Shown: positions 55,777 through 64,000 of the stretch, in pieces | Numbering within the stretch: the first letter of the stretch is position 1 | How the letters are laid out: every line of letters begins with the position of its first letter | Assembly: GCF_013030265.1 (NCBI RefSeq) | Contig: NZ_WPZQ01000007.1 | Span: 124,001 to 188,000 of the forward strand | Direction: 5' to 3' | DNA: 64,000 bases | Source of the DNA: Ruegeria arenilitoris | GTDB taxonomy: Bacteria > Pseudomonadota > Alphaproteobacteria > Rhodobacterales > Rhodobacteraceae | Position numbers and translations under genes: made by a program | Notes under the pieces: generated by a model | What the model was told of the DNA's origin: nothing | The model's input: only the letters and a program-made list of their open reading frames with translations | Database searches by the model: none

Positions 55777-56367
55777 ATGCCGCGACCAAGTTTGAAAACA
55801 CAACGTTCCGAGGAAATTCTGAACGCGTATATGACGTGTGTTGCACGTTTTGGGCTTGAAGGTGCCACGCAAGAAAGAATTGCGGAAGAGGCTGGAGTAA
55901 AGCGCCCTTTGCTGCGTCACTATCTGGGCAATCGAGATCAAATGATTGAGGCGCTTAATGAGCATGTGGTCGGGACATTCAATGCACTGACGGGAGAGCT
56001 GGATCAGGTATTGCAGTACATTGAAACCAGCGATCAGTTGGTCGAAGTCCTGTTCGCCAGCGATGGTGCTATCGATCCACGACTGATGACCGTTTGGCAA
56101 TCTTTGACAGCATCCGTTGGGGATTACCCCTCCCTTGCTCAACCACTACTGGAGACCATGGTGCGGTTTTTGGCAGTGCTGGAAGAGACATTGAAACGAA
56201 CATGCCCCGATGCAGATGCCGAGCGCGTTCGCGCTGTGGCGCAGGGTGTATCTTCGATTTTTGTATCATTTGACTCTCTGTCACCCCTGAAACCACCAGA
56301 GGCATGGCGTGACGAGCTGAAAAGCGCGGCCCTTTTGCTGACAAGCAGTCTAGAACCCCAAAGATAG
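55777..56367 (+). CDS. TetR-family repressor
   Basis: A 196-aa regulator: N-terminal HTH (QERIAEEAGVKRPLLRHYLGNRDQM, read as AEEAGVKRPLLRHYLGNRD) at about residues 30-55 and an all-helical ligand domain. ATG 55777 is preferred over the frame from 55723, which would run through the promoter. It sits upstream of the Rieske genes on the same strand and probably represses them together with itself. Confidence 0.87.
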   Translation: MPRPSLKTQRSEEILNAYMTCVARFGLEGATQERIAEEAGVKRPLLRHYLGNRDQMIEALNEHVVGTFNALTGELDQVLQYIETSDQLVEVLFASDGAIDPRLMTVWQSLTASVGDYPSLAQPLLETMVRFLAVLEETLKRTCPDADAERVRAVAQGVSSIFVSFDSLSPLKPPEAWRDELKSAALLLTSSLEPQR

Positions 56368-56419
56368 AGCTTTGGCATATCAAAACACATGTCATCGATC
56401 TTGGCTGAGGAGCCATTAA

Positions 56420-57580
56420 ATGACCCGAATGTACCACCGTCTGCCGGTTGAGGCATACACCTCAAAGGATTGGTTTGATGAAGAACAACGCCTGATTTTC
56501 TCGCGGACATGGCGCTTTGCCGGGCTGGCCGAGGACGTTCCTGAGCCCGGGCATTATATCTCGGTGCAGGCGGGCCTGAACAATATCTTTATCGTGATGG
56601 GGCGGGATCGTCGTTTGCGCGCGTTTCACAACATTTGCCGCCATCGCGGCACTCAGTTGATCCGCGCGGTGGGCAAGACACAAAAGGCTCTGACCTGCCC
56701 CTATCACGACTGGACATATGACCTGGAAGGCAACCTGATTTCGGTGCCAGATGAGGCCAGAGAGTTCCCGAACGGTGTTGACAAGAAGTGTTTTGGTCTG
56801 AAACCGGCGAGTGTCGATATCTGGCGGGGAATGCTGTTCGTACATCCGGACCCGGATCCGCCATCTCTGGCAGAATGGTTTGGCGCGGTTGACCCGTATC
56901 TCGGACCTCACAAACCGGAAGAATTAGTTGAATATCCAGATTCAGCCAGCTCGTATGAGATCAGGGCGAACTGGAAGATCGTCGTCGAGAACTATATTGA
57001 TGTCTATCACCTGAGCCATCTGCATTCGAATACGTTGTATATGTATGATCACGCCAAGGCCGAGTATGGCTGGGAAGGTCCGCATTATCATTTCTGGGAA
57101 CCTCCCGCGCCGGACTATGCGGAAGATCTTGAAAACAACCTGCCGTTTCCGCGCGTCATCCCCAAACCGCACTCGGGGGCGTGGGTGCCAATGCTGTTCC
57201 CCGGAATCGGAATAGGGGCAAGTGAGGAAAGCTGGAATCTGTTCATCATCACCCCACTGGCACCCGATCTGACGCGCATCCAGAACCGGAGCAAGTTGGC
57301 TAACGTCTCGGGCTGGGAATTCCAGAAGCAACAATGGAGCAGCTGGGGGTTCTGGAAGGGCTTTGGCGGACCCAAATACGAAGGCGATGACACCATTGAT
57401 GAAAACGATCCGATGGCGTCGGGTGATTTCACCGCCGAGGATGTCTATGCCTGTGAACAGCAGCAGAAATCCCTGTATAGCCCGTATCTGGAAATCGGGC
57501 CTTCCGCCGTTGGCGAAAGTCCGATTACGAACCATCAGCAGGCAATTCTGGATTTCATGAAGGCGCAAGAGGCGTCTTGA
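56420..57580 (+). CDS. Rieske non-heme iron oxygenase, large subunit
   Basis: A 386-aa oxygenase. Rieske ligands CRH and CPYH (ICRHRGTQLI, TCPYHDWTYD). Iron motif NYIDVYHLSHLH with the usual bridging Asp, unlike the Glu of the Rieske protein at 18597-19736. It likely uses the reductase at 57886-58941. The substrate could be an aromatic acid or a quaternary amine; sequence alone does not decide. Confidence 0.86.
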   Translation: MTRMYHRLPVEAYTSKDWFDEEQRLIFSRTWRFAGLAEDVPEPGHYISVQAGLNNIFIVMGRDRRLRAFHNICRHRGTQLIRAVGKTQKALTCPYHDWTYDLEGNLISVPDEAREFPNGVDKKCFGLKPASVDIWRGMLFVHPDPDPPSLAEWFGAVDPYLGPHKPEELVEYPDSASSYEIRANWKIVVENYIDVYHLSHLHSNTLYMYDHAKAEYGWEGPHYHFWEPPAPDYAEDLENNLPFPRVIPKPHSGAWVPMLFPGIGIGASEESWNLFIITPLAPDLTRIQNRSKLANVSGWEFQKQQWSSWGFWKGFGGPKYEGDDTIDENDPMASGDFTAEDVYACEQQQKSLYSPYLEIGPSAVGESPITNHQQAILDFMKAQEAS

Positions 57581-57661
57581 GGTAACTGAAACACTGCGAG
57601 TTCATCGGGCTGATTGATCAACTGGCTTTGTTGCCGGTCTTGAACTTTAGATGGGATAGCC

Positions 57662-57889
57662 ATGATACTGTTTTTTCTTTCTAACCTGATCTTTCTGGCC
57701 AGCTTTGTCTGGTTGATGCTGAGCGGTGCCGGCCTTGTCATGTGGGCGGGGTGGGTTGTCGCCTGGTTTGCTGTCGACTACGCGGTCATGTGGATTACCG
57801 GATATGAACCGCCCAACTGGATCTGGGGCGCAATTCTCGCGGTGCTGGGCGGCCTTTGGGTGATGTTAGGTGCAGGATACGTTGCATGA
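57662..57889 (+). CDS. 75-aa membrane protein between oxygenase and reductase
   Basis: A small protein with two or three hydrophobic helices (FFLSNLIFLASFVWLML; GWVVAWFAVDYAVMWI; GAILAVLGGLWVMLGAGYV), Trp-rich, with no known domain recognised. Its stop overlaps the reductase ATG (ATGA), so it is translationally coupled. It may anchor the oxygenase-reductase at the membrane or act in substrate entry; both are guesses. Confidence 0.75.
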   Translation: MILFFLSNLIFLASFVWLMLSGAGLVMWAGWVVAWFAVDYAVMWITGYEPPNWIWGAILAVLGGLWVMLGAGYVA

Positions 57890-58941
57890 CAGCCGCATTC
57901 TTCAAACTGACTGTAAGTGACATTCGTGAGGAAATTGGCGGTGACGCTACAAGCGTAATCCTGACCGTTCCGGAAGAGGCGTACGATCAGTTTCAGTGGC
58001 AGGCGGGGCAACATCTGCCGTTGCGGTTCATGATCGACGGGCAGGAGCATCGCCGCTGTTACACGATCTCGAACCCGCCGGGTGAAAATTTGCGTATTAC
58101 CGTCAAACGAACCAAAGGTGGTGTGGTTTCAAACTATGTGGCTGATCGGCTGGCAGTTGGCGATATCGTTGAATCTCAGAGGCCGCATGGACGGTTTGTT
58201 CTTGAACCGGGACCGTTGAAACGACGCACGCATTATTTCTTTGGTGCAGGCAGTGGTATCACCCCACTATATGCGATGATCAATGCAGTACTGACTGATG
58301 AACCTTATTCGGTTGCGTATCTGATTTATGGCAACAAATCCCACAAGAGCATCATCTTTCACGAAGAACTTGATGCACTGGCGGCAGAATACCCTGAACG
58401 TTTCACTGTTCGGCACATTCTGTCCTCGCCTTCGATGTGGACCTGGTTTTCACCATGGCGCTCTGGTCGGGTAGATGCCGAGGCGATCGAGGCTGCGATC
58501 GATGAGACACCGCCAGTCGCGCAGAACGTACAATATTGGATCTGCGGACCAGGGGAGATGAACAAGGCAACCCGAGCTGCATTGTTGGCGATGGACGTGC
58601 CTGACAACCGTATTCACTTGGAAAGCTTTGGTGGCGCAGGCGCCATTGACACAACGGTCAAAGGTATCGCTGCAACAGCTTCGATTACTTTGGACCGTCA
58701 GGAGCATACGGTTCAGGTTGCTGCGGATCAAACCGTGCTCGAAGCTGCCCTCGCTGCGGGTTTGCGTCCAGACTATAGCTGTCAGTCGGGCGTTTGCGGA
58801 AGTTGCAAGGCGAGGTTGAAAAAGGGCAAGGTCCATATGCGTGCGCAGATGGCCTTGGATGACGAAGAGATCGCGCGCGGCGAAATCCTGACCTGTCAGA
58901 GCGTTGCTGAATCGGATGCGCTGACAATCGAGTACCCCTAA
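57886..58941 (+). CDS. flavin/2Fe-2S oxygenase reductase
   Basis: A 351-aa electron-transfer protein. FAD-binding RCYTISNPPG (about residue 60), NAD site GAGSGITPLYAM, and a C-terminal plant-type ferredoxin domain with Cys ligands in CQSGVCGSCKARL and the last Cys in LTCQS. This layout matches GbcB/PaaE-like reductases. It passes electrons from NAD(P)H to the Rieske oxygenase at 56420. The frame is open from 57856, but ATG 57886 is the coupled start. Confidence 0.9.
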   Translation: MTAAFFKLTVSDIREEIGGDATSVILTVPEEAYDQFQWQAGQHLPLRFMIDGQEHRRCYTISNPPGENLRITVKRTKGGVVSNYVADRLAVGDIVESQRPHGRFVLEPGPLKRRTHYFFGAGSGITPLYAMINAVLTDEPYSVAYLIYGNKSHKSIIFHEELDALAAEYPERFTVRHILSSPSMWTWFSPWRSGRVDAEAIEAAIDETPPVAQNVQYWICGPGEMNKATRAALLAMDVPDNRIHLESFGGAGAIDTTVKGIAATASITLDRQEHTVQVAADQTVLEAALAAGLRPDYSCQSGVCGSCKARLKKGKVHMRAQMALDDEEIARGEILTCQSVAESDALTIEYP

Positions 58942-58949
58942 GTTTCGGG

Positions 58950-59681
58950 CTAGCGGGTGAGTGGTTTTCGGCCGTCCTGATCCAGAACCCAACACCGGTT
59001 GCCTTCGAACACGGCGGCGGTAAGCGCATTCCCGTATCCCGCACCCGTATCCAGATTGATCCGGTTGCCATGATGTTCGGGCATGGCAACATGGGTATGA
59101 CCATGGACGACGACTTGGGGGTGTGGCTCGCGGTAGGTCAGAAACTCGTCGCGGATCCAGATCAGGTCGTCGGGATCCTGTTGATCCAGTGCGATACCGG
59201 GTCGAATACCGGCATGCACAAACAGAACCCCATCTTCCTGATGAAAGGTCTTCAGCCCTGCCAGAAACTCCAAATGCGCTTTTGGTACAGCGTTTCGGGC
59301 TTGGGAATGAACCTGATAGATCCGGTCGCCTTCAGCAACGTCCACCCCATAGGATTTCAGCGTTTCGATTCCTCCGATCCGGGGATGAAGCCAGTGATAT
59401 CCGACCAATAAACGGGCATCGTTGCGAGGATATTTTTCCATGAACATGGAACACATCTGATCGTGATTGCCGCGCAGGAAGATCCAGTTTCGACCGTCTG
59501 CTTGTCCGCGCAGCAACAAGTCTATTACCTCACGGCTTTGTGGTCCGCGATCCGTGTAGTCGCCCAGAAAGACAATCCTGGCATCCGCTCCGCCGTCCTG
59601 TTCAATCCGTACCAATGCCTCCTGCAGCATCTCTAGCTGGCCATGGATATCTCCGATGGCGTAAACGGGATTGGGTGCCAA
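58950..59681 (-). CDS. metallophosphoesterase, PPP-type serine/threonine phosphatase fold
   Basis: A 243-aa enzyme with the five family motifs: GDIHGQ, GDYTDRG, GNHDQM, a middle His (LFVHAG) and HGHTH. It would use two metals to cleave phosphomonoesters or diesters; substrate protein, diadenosine tetraphosphate or other. It starts with TTG; AAAGGA sits upstream. It ends 8 bp from the convergent reductase gene. Confidence 0.85.
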   Translation of the reverse strand: MAPNPVYAIGDIHGQLEMLQEALVRIEQDGGADARIVFLGDYTDRGPQSREVIDLLLRGQADGRNWIFLRGNHDQMCSMFMEKYPRNDARLLVGYHWLHPRIGGIETLKSYGVDVAEGDRIYQVHSQARNAVPKAHLEFLAGLKTFHQEDGVLFVHAGIRPGIALDQQDPDDLIWIRDEFLTYREPHPQVVVHGHTHVAMPEHHGNRINLDTGAGYGNALTAAVFEGNRCWVLDQDGRKPLTR

Positions 59682-59711
59682 TCAATCGTTCCTTTCTGGC
59701 CTAATCTTGCG

Positions 59712-60767
59712 CTAATCAGCCCATTTGATTTTGAAGTCTTCGCGGAAGGCAAATCGTATCAGATGGCTCTCAATCACGTCTTTCCATTTTGTGATGTCAC
59801 CCCGATGGCCGGTTTCAGCCTGAATATTCAGATGGGTGTCGTCGGCAGTCATTGAGACCCGATAGCCATCGGCGAACGACACGCTGCCCTGATGCGCATC
59901 AAACGACGCTTCGGCCTTATGGGACCAGTGCTTGCACAATTGCTGCAGATATTTGCTGGCCGAACCGGTCTGGGCGAAACCAGACGCAGTTTGGTTCGGC
60001 AATAGGGCAAGCGCGTCATCCGCCGCCTTGCGTATTGCATTGGCAAACAAGGTCACATCAATGCTGGTGGCCACAAATGTTGCACCCAGATTCAGACATT
60101 TACGCTGCAAAACTGGATCGAGCGTCAGAATACCGGCAGCTTTACCCGACGCAACGATCCGGCGTATCGCGTCCAAAACGGCCTTTGTTACGTCCGGATG
60201 ACCGGCCTCACCAATATGTCCTATATCCGCTGCGAGATCTGATGGCCCGATGAAAACTCCGTCAACTTCGGTCGCCAGAATGTCGTCCAATGCGTCCAGA
60301 CCAGCGCGGTTTTCAACCTGGACCAGCAGGCAGATCTGTTCGTCGGCCGTATTCAGATAGTCCGGGATCGCAGCAAAGTTTGATGCGCGTGCAAGTGCTG
60401 ACCCGACACCCCGTACGCCATGTGGCGGATATTGCACGGCCCGAACCAGGTCTCGGGCCTGTTCGCCGCTTTCGACCATCGGCACCAGAATGTTCTGAAC
60501 ACCTGCATCCAGATACTGTTTGATCATCCAGGTCTCACCGACCGGCAGACGTGCGACTGGCACACTGCCCGAACCTTCGATCACACGCACCTGGTCAAGG
60601 ATCGAGCGTAGATCGTTGGGTGCGTGTTCTCCATCGACCAACAACCAGTCAAACCCTGCGGTCGATGCGATTTCAGCAGCATAGGCATTGGCCATCCCGA
60701 TCCAGCATCCAAGTTGAGGCTGACCTGCTTTCAGAGCGGCTTTGAACATATTCTTTGGCGCGGGCAT
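59712..60767 (-). CDS. HpcH/HpaI-family aldolase fused to a DUF2218 domain
   Basis: A 351-aa fusion. Residues 1-255 are an HpaI-type class II aldolase (DGEHAPNDLRSIL, LVQVENRAGLDALDDI with the metal Glu, GVFIGPSDLAADIGH), which splits 4-hydroxy-2-oxo acids to pyruvate plus an aldehyde. Residues about 265-351 match DUF2218 (SASKYLQQLCKHWSHKAE, ending HLIRFAFREDFKIKWAD), usually a separate protein. HpaI alone is about 260 aa. It follows hpaH by 13 bp. Confidence 0.82.
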   Translation of the reverse strand: MPAPKNMFKAALKAGQPQLGCWIGMANAYAAEIASTAGFDWLLVDGEHAPNDLRSILDQVRVIEGSGSVPVARLPVGETWMIKQYLDAGVQNILVPMVESGEQARDLVRAVQYPPHGVRGVGSALARASNFAAIPDYLNTADEQICLLVQVENRAGLDALDDILATEVDGVFIGPSDLAADIGHIGEAGHPDVTKAVLDAIRRIVASGKAAGILTLDPVLQRKCLNLGATFVATSIDVTLFANAIRKAADDALALLPNQTASGFAQTGSASKYLQQLCKHWSHKAEASFDAHQGSVSFADGYRVSMTADDTHLNIQAETGHRGDITKWKDVIESHLIRFAFREDFKIKWAD

Positions 60768-60780
60768 GTGTGGCGCTCCT

Positions 60781-61581
60781 TCAGGCGAAGTTGATATCGA
60801 CCGATCCGAACGGTCCGAAATCCGCGTGAATCTCGGTGCCTGACGGGCATTCTACGGGGCGAATGAAGCTGCCAGATAGTATGACCTGACCGGGTTCGAT
60901 GCTTTGGCCGTATTGCGCCATGCGTCGTGCCAGCCAGACAACGCTTTCAACCGGATCGTTGAGTACACCTGCACCCAAACCGGTCTCTTCAATCTCACCA
61001 TTTCGGAACGTCAGCGCCCCGACCCAGCGCAAATCAAACGTATCGATGGCGTGTTGTTCGGTTCCCAAAACGATGCCCGCGTTGGCAGCATTGTCACTGA
61101 TCGTGTCAAAGACGGTTCGGGATTTACCTGTTGCAGGGTCTACCCGCTGAATGCGTGTGTCGAGGATTTCGATTGAGGGTGCAACATAGTCTGTTGCGGC
61201 AACTATATCGTCGCGCGAAACGTTTTCCCCACCGACGGCTGACTTCATGACAAAGGCGATTTCCGCCTCGATCCGGGGCTGAATGAACCGGCCTGCTGGC
61301 ACCGTATCACCGTTGTCGAACGCCATGTTATCGAACAGTATGCCACTGTCGGGGATGTCGATGTTCAGCGCGTATTGCATTGCCTTCGAGGTAAGCCCGA
61401 TCTTCCATCCGATCACTTTGCGCCCTTCGGCCAGTTTCTGGCGATAGATGGCGTTCTGCACCTTATAAGCGTCGTCCATTCCCATCTCGGGGTGGCGCAG
61501 CGTGAGCAAACCGATCTGCTCACCCGTGCGTTCGGCTTCCAGCAGATCTGCTGCGGCACGGACGTGATCTTCGGGTGTCAT
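60781..61581 (-). CDS. hpaH: 2-oxo-hept-4-ene-1,7-dioate hydratase
   Basis: A 266-aa member of the hydratase/decarboxylase family: KIGLTSKAMQ near residue 60, EAEIAFVMK with metal Glu, and EILDTRI. It adds water to the oxo-enoate that the aldolase then cleaves. It overlaps the FAA-hydrolase stop. Confidence 0.88.
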   Translation of the reverse strand: MTPEDHVRAAADLLEAERTGEQIGLLTLRHPEMGMDDAYKVQNAIYRQKLAEGRKVIGWKIGLTSKAMQYALNIDIPDSGILFDNMAFDNGDTVPAGRFIQPRIEAEIAFVMKSAVGGENVSRDDIVAATDYVAPSIEILDTRIQRVDPATGKSRTVFDTISDNAANAGIVLGTEQHAIDTFDLRWVGALTFRNGEIEETGLGAGVLNDPVESVVWLARRMAQYGQSIEPGQVILSGSFIRPVECPSGTEIHADFGPFGSVDINFA

Positions 61582-62432
61582 ACCTGTTCATCCTCAACGG
61601 TGTTTCGCAATGTACCGATCCCATCGACTGAGATTTCAACGACATCACCCGGGGCAAGGTATTTGGGTGGGTCAAACCGCGCGCCGGCACCTGTGGGCGT
61701 GCCGGTGACGATGATGTCGCCAGGTTGCAGCGTCATGAAGGTCGAGATGTACTCGATCTCGCGCCGGATCGGGAACATCATGCGGTTCAACGTGTCGTCC
61801 TGACGTAATTCACCATTTACACGGGTTTGAATGCGGGCGTCATCTAGCTGCGCCGCATCGGTGAAGGGCACCAGCCACGGGCCAATTGCGCCCGAGTTGT
61901 CCCAATTCTTGCCTTGTGTGACGTTGAACTTGGCGTGCCGCACCCAGTCACGGATCGTACCCTCGTTGCACAATGTCAGCGCAGCGATGTGGTCATAGGC
62001 ATCTACCTGCGAAATCCGCCGCCCAGCTTTGCCGATTACGATGGCCACTTCGCCCTCATAGTCCAGAGTGTGGTTCTCAGGCGGGCGGATCATAGGGCGG
62101 TTATGGCCGGTGAAGCCGCTGGCAAAGCGTGGAAACAGCGACATGTATTTTGGCTGTTCACTACCATCTTTGTATTCGGCATTTCGGTCCGGAAAGTTCA
62201 CCCCGACGCAAAGGATACGGCGGGCATCGGACATTACCATTTCATAGGTGAAATCCGTGTGGGTAACCGGCTTTCCTTCTGCTACTTTAGCCAGCTGGTC
62301 GAACTGACCTGCGGCGATCACTTCATAGAGACTGCTGTGACCCGGGAAGGCGTCATTCAACGCAATTGCCCCCTCGTCGGTGATTGCACCGAAGTAGGTT
62401 TCGCTGTTGGCGGTGTAGGTGGCAAAGCGCAT
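61578..62432 (-). CDS. fumarylacetoacetate-hydrolase-family enzyme (HpaG-type isomerase/decarboxylase or hydrolase)
   Basis: A 284-aa protein. FAH-family motifs: CVGVNFPDRNAEY, LDYEGEVAIVIGK (metal Glu), GKNWDNSGAIGPWL, and TGTPTGAG. In the homoprotocatechuate route HpaG decarboxylates and isomerises the ring-cleavage product; other FAH members hydrolyse acylpyruvates. GAGGAGG precedes ATG 62432; the longer open frame is not needed. Confidence 0.84.
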   Translation of the reverse strand: MRFATYTANSETYFGAITDEGAIALNDAFPGHSSLYEVIAAGQFDQLAKVAEGKPVTHTDFTYEMVMSDARRILCVGVNFPDRNAEYKDGSEQPKYMSLFPRFASGFTGHNRPMIRPPENHTLDYEGEVAIVIGKAGRRISQVDAYDHIAALTLCNEGTIRDWVRHAKFNVTQGKNWDNSGAIGPWLVPFTDAAQLDDARIQTRVNGELRQDDTLNRMMFPIRREIEYISTFMTLQPGDIIVTGTPTGAGARFDPPKYLAPGDVVEISVDGIGTLRNTVEDEQV

Positions 62433-63904
62433 CAGACCTCCTCGGCGGCATCGATCCCGCCCATGCATAGGTATTTGAGTTCCATGAAGTCATCCAGACC
62501 ATGGCGCGATCCCTCGCGGCCCAGTCCGGACATTTTAGCGCCGCCAAAGGGTGCTTCGGCGGTTGAGATCAATCCGGTGTTGATGCCAACCATGCCATAC
62601 TCAAGCGCTTCAGAGACGCGCCAGGCGCGGGCCATGTCACGCGAATAGAAATACGAGGCCAAACCAAACTCGGTATCATTAGCTGCCGCGACGACCTCGG
62701 CTTCGGTGTCGAACCTGAATAGTGGCGCGACCGGGCCAAACGTTTCCTCACTGGCCACAGCCATATCCGGCGTTACGCCGGTCAGAATGGTGGGTTCAAA
62801 GAATGTGCCGCCAAGAGCATGCTGTTTGCCACCAAGCGTGATCTGAGCGCCCTTTGATGTAGCGTTGGAAATATGTTCGGTCACCTTGTCTACGGCGGCT
62901 TGGTCGATCAACGGACCAAAGATGATACCTTCGTCAAACCCGTTTCCGGTGGGCAGGGTCGCGACCTTGGCGGCGAGCTTTTCAGCAAAGGCGTCATAAA
63001 CCCCGGACTGCACGTAAATTCGATTGGCACAGACACAGGTCTGGCCGTTGTTGCGGAATTTGGCGATTACAGCACCTTCGACGGCAGCATCCAGATCTGC
63101 ATCGTCGAACACGATGAACGGTGCGTTGCCGCCCAGTTCCAAACCCAGTTTCTTGATCGTGGGCGCGCATTGCGCATAGAGCATCGCACCGATCTCGGTC
63201 GACCCGGTAAAGGTCAGTTTTTGCACGATCTTGTTCGACGTCATCTCGCCGCCGATGTCGCGGGCTGAGCCTGTGATGACCGAGAACAAACCGGTGGGCA
63301 GGCCCGCCCGTCCAGCCAATACTGCCAGTGCAATTGCCGAGAATGGAGTCTGGCTGGCGGGTTTCAGCACCATTGAACAGCCCGCTGCAAAGGCTGGCCC
63401 TGCCTTGCGCGTGATCATAGCGTTGGGGAAGTTCCATGGTGTGATTGCAGCAACAACACCGATGGGTTGTTTAATCGTGATGATCCGCTTGTCCGGCGCA
63501 TGGCCGGGCGTCACGTCACCATAGGCGCGCCTGGCTTCTTCGGCGAACCATTCAATGAAGGAGGCGCCATAGGCAATCTCACCTTTCGCTTCAGCCAGCG
63601 GTTTGCCCTGTTCAGCAGTCAGGATCGCGCCCAGATCGTCCTGATGCGCCATCATCAGCTCAAACCAGCGACGCAGGATCTGGCTACGGTCTTTGGCCGT
63701 CCGCTTTGCCCAGTTTTTTTGCGCGATTTGAGCCGCTTTGATGGCTGCGCGTGTCTCTTTAGCCTCCAGATTAGGAACATATCCAATGACATCGCCTGTG
63801 GCCGGGTTGGTCACGGCCAAGCCGTTTTTGGCATCGGCCTCAATCCAGTCATCGCCGACAAGGGCTGCCTGACGCAGCAGCCCGGGATCTTTCAGGTCCA
63901 GCAT
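62432..63904 (-). CDS. gabD: succinate-semialdehyde dehydrogenase (GabD type)
   Basis: A 490-aa NAD(P)-dependent aldehyde dehydrogenase: [14 protein letters not shown] (cofactor site), LELGGNAP with the general-base Glu, and [11 protein letters not shown] with the catalytic Cys. It fits oxidation of the succinic semialdehyde released by the aldolase. A ring-derived semialdehyde (HpaE role) cannot be excluded. It starts 9 bp after the partial upstream gene. Confidence 0.88.
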   Translation of the reverse strand: MLDLKDPGLLRQAALVGDDWIEADAKNGLAVTNPATGDVIGYVPNLEAKETRAAIKAAQIAQKNWAKRTAKDRSQILRRWFELMMAHQDDLGAILTAEQGKPLAEAKGEIAYGASFIEWFAEEARRAYGDVTPGHAPDKRIITIKQPIGVVAAITPWNFPNAMITRKAGPAFAAGCSMVLKPASQTPFSAIALAVLAGRAGLPTGLFSVITGSARDIGGEMTSNKIVQKLTFTGSTEIGAMLYAQCAPTIKKLGLELGGNAPFIVFDDADLDAAVEGAVIAKFRNNGQTCVCANRIYVQSGVYDAFAEKLAAKVATLPTGNGFDEGIIFGPLIDQAAVDKVTEHISNATSKGAQITLGGKQHALGGTFFEPTILTGVTPDMAVASEETFGPVAPLFRFDTEAEVVAAANDTEFGLASYFYSRDMARAWRVSEALEYGMVGINTGLISTAEAPFGGAKMSGLGREGSRHGLDDFMELKYLCMGGIDAAEEV

Positions 63905-63913
63905 TCCAGTACC

Positions 63914-64000
63914 CTACGGCGCAATGATGGGTGAGGCGGCAAGATCAGCCTCTTTCACGTCAACACCGACAAAGGGTGTGCCGTGCTCGAACCAGCTGCG
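63914..64000 (-). CDS. 3' end of a gene cut by the window edge
   Basis: The last 28 residues of a minus-strand reading frame (HGTPFVGVDVKEADLAASPI near the end, then IAP and TAG). The frame is on the same strand as the lower-pathway genes and 9 bp from gabD, so it is probably the preceding operon gene. The product is not recognised. Confidence 0.65.
   Translation of the reverse strand, partial: RSWFEHGTPFVGVDVKEADLAASPIIAP

Overview
The window looks like part of a large plasmid or chromid of a Roseobacter-group alphaproteobacterium (Rhodobacteraceae). The main evidence is a replication and partition module at about 21.7-26.4 kb: a tyrosine recombinase, parB and parA on the minus strand, and a small initiator on the plus strand whose C-terminal half resembles the N-terminal domain of DnaA. 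This is the arrangement of the DnaA-like plasmid type known from Rhodobacterales. Three copies of a 16-bp palindrome (parS candidates) and a cluster of G-rich repeats beside an AT-rich stretch (origin candidate) support it. No rRNA, tRNA, CRISPR array or intact insertion sequence was seen. Most of the cargo is substrate uptake and catabolism, typical of marine heterotrophs.

Layout. 0-5.2 kb: a GntR regulator with a Gfo/Idh dehydrogenase, a class III adenylate cyclase and an ABC-F ATPase. 5.6-12.1 kb: an operon with a GntR regulator, an ADP-ribosylglycohydrolase-family enzyme, a PfkB kinase and a polyamine-type ABC importer. 12.2-20.9 kb (minus): a choline-sulfatase-like enzyme, a Rieske oxygenase of the quaternary-amine type, a carnitine-dehydrogenase-like enzyme, a beta-keto acid cleavage enzyme, an aldehyde dehydrogenase, two SDRs and a GATase-like AraC regulator. 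21.7-26.4 kb: replicon module. 26.5-32.7 kb: an MFS transporter and a bo3-type quinol oxidase (cyoABCD plus a SURF1 protein). 32.8-42.8 kb: two divergent operons forming a PTS-free amino-sugar/MurNAc route (sugar ABC importer, MurQ, BadF-type kinase, GntR, NagB-II, NagA), followed by a FAD oxidoreductase. 44.3-44.9 kb: a ParDE-type toxin-antitoxin pair. 44.9-51.4 kb: a ugpBAEC importer with an EEP-fold phosphodiesterase and a divergent LacI regulator. 52.0-55.4 kb: rmlCBDA for dTDP-L-rhamnose, closed by a strong terminator. 55.8-58.9 kb: TetR, a Rieske oxygenase, a 75-aa membrane protein and a flavin/2Fe-2S reductase. 59.0-64.0 kb (minus): a metallophosphoesterase and a homoprotocatechuate/hydroxy-muconate-type lower pathway (aldolase fused to DUF2218, hydratase, FAA hydrolase, semialdehyde dehydrogenase), with the next gene cut by the window edge.

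The genes form self-contained catabolic cassettes, each usually with its own importer and regulator. The least explained are the glycohydrolase/PfkB/polyamine-type importer operon and the sulfatase/Rieske/keto-acid-cleavage operon. Functions are inferred from residues and motifs read by eye; substrates are mostly inference.
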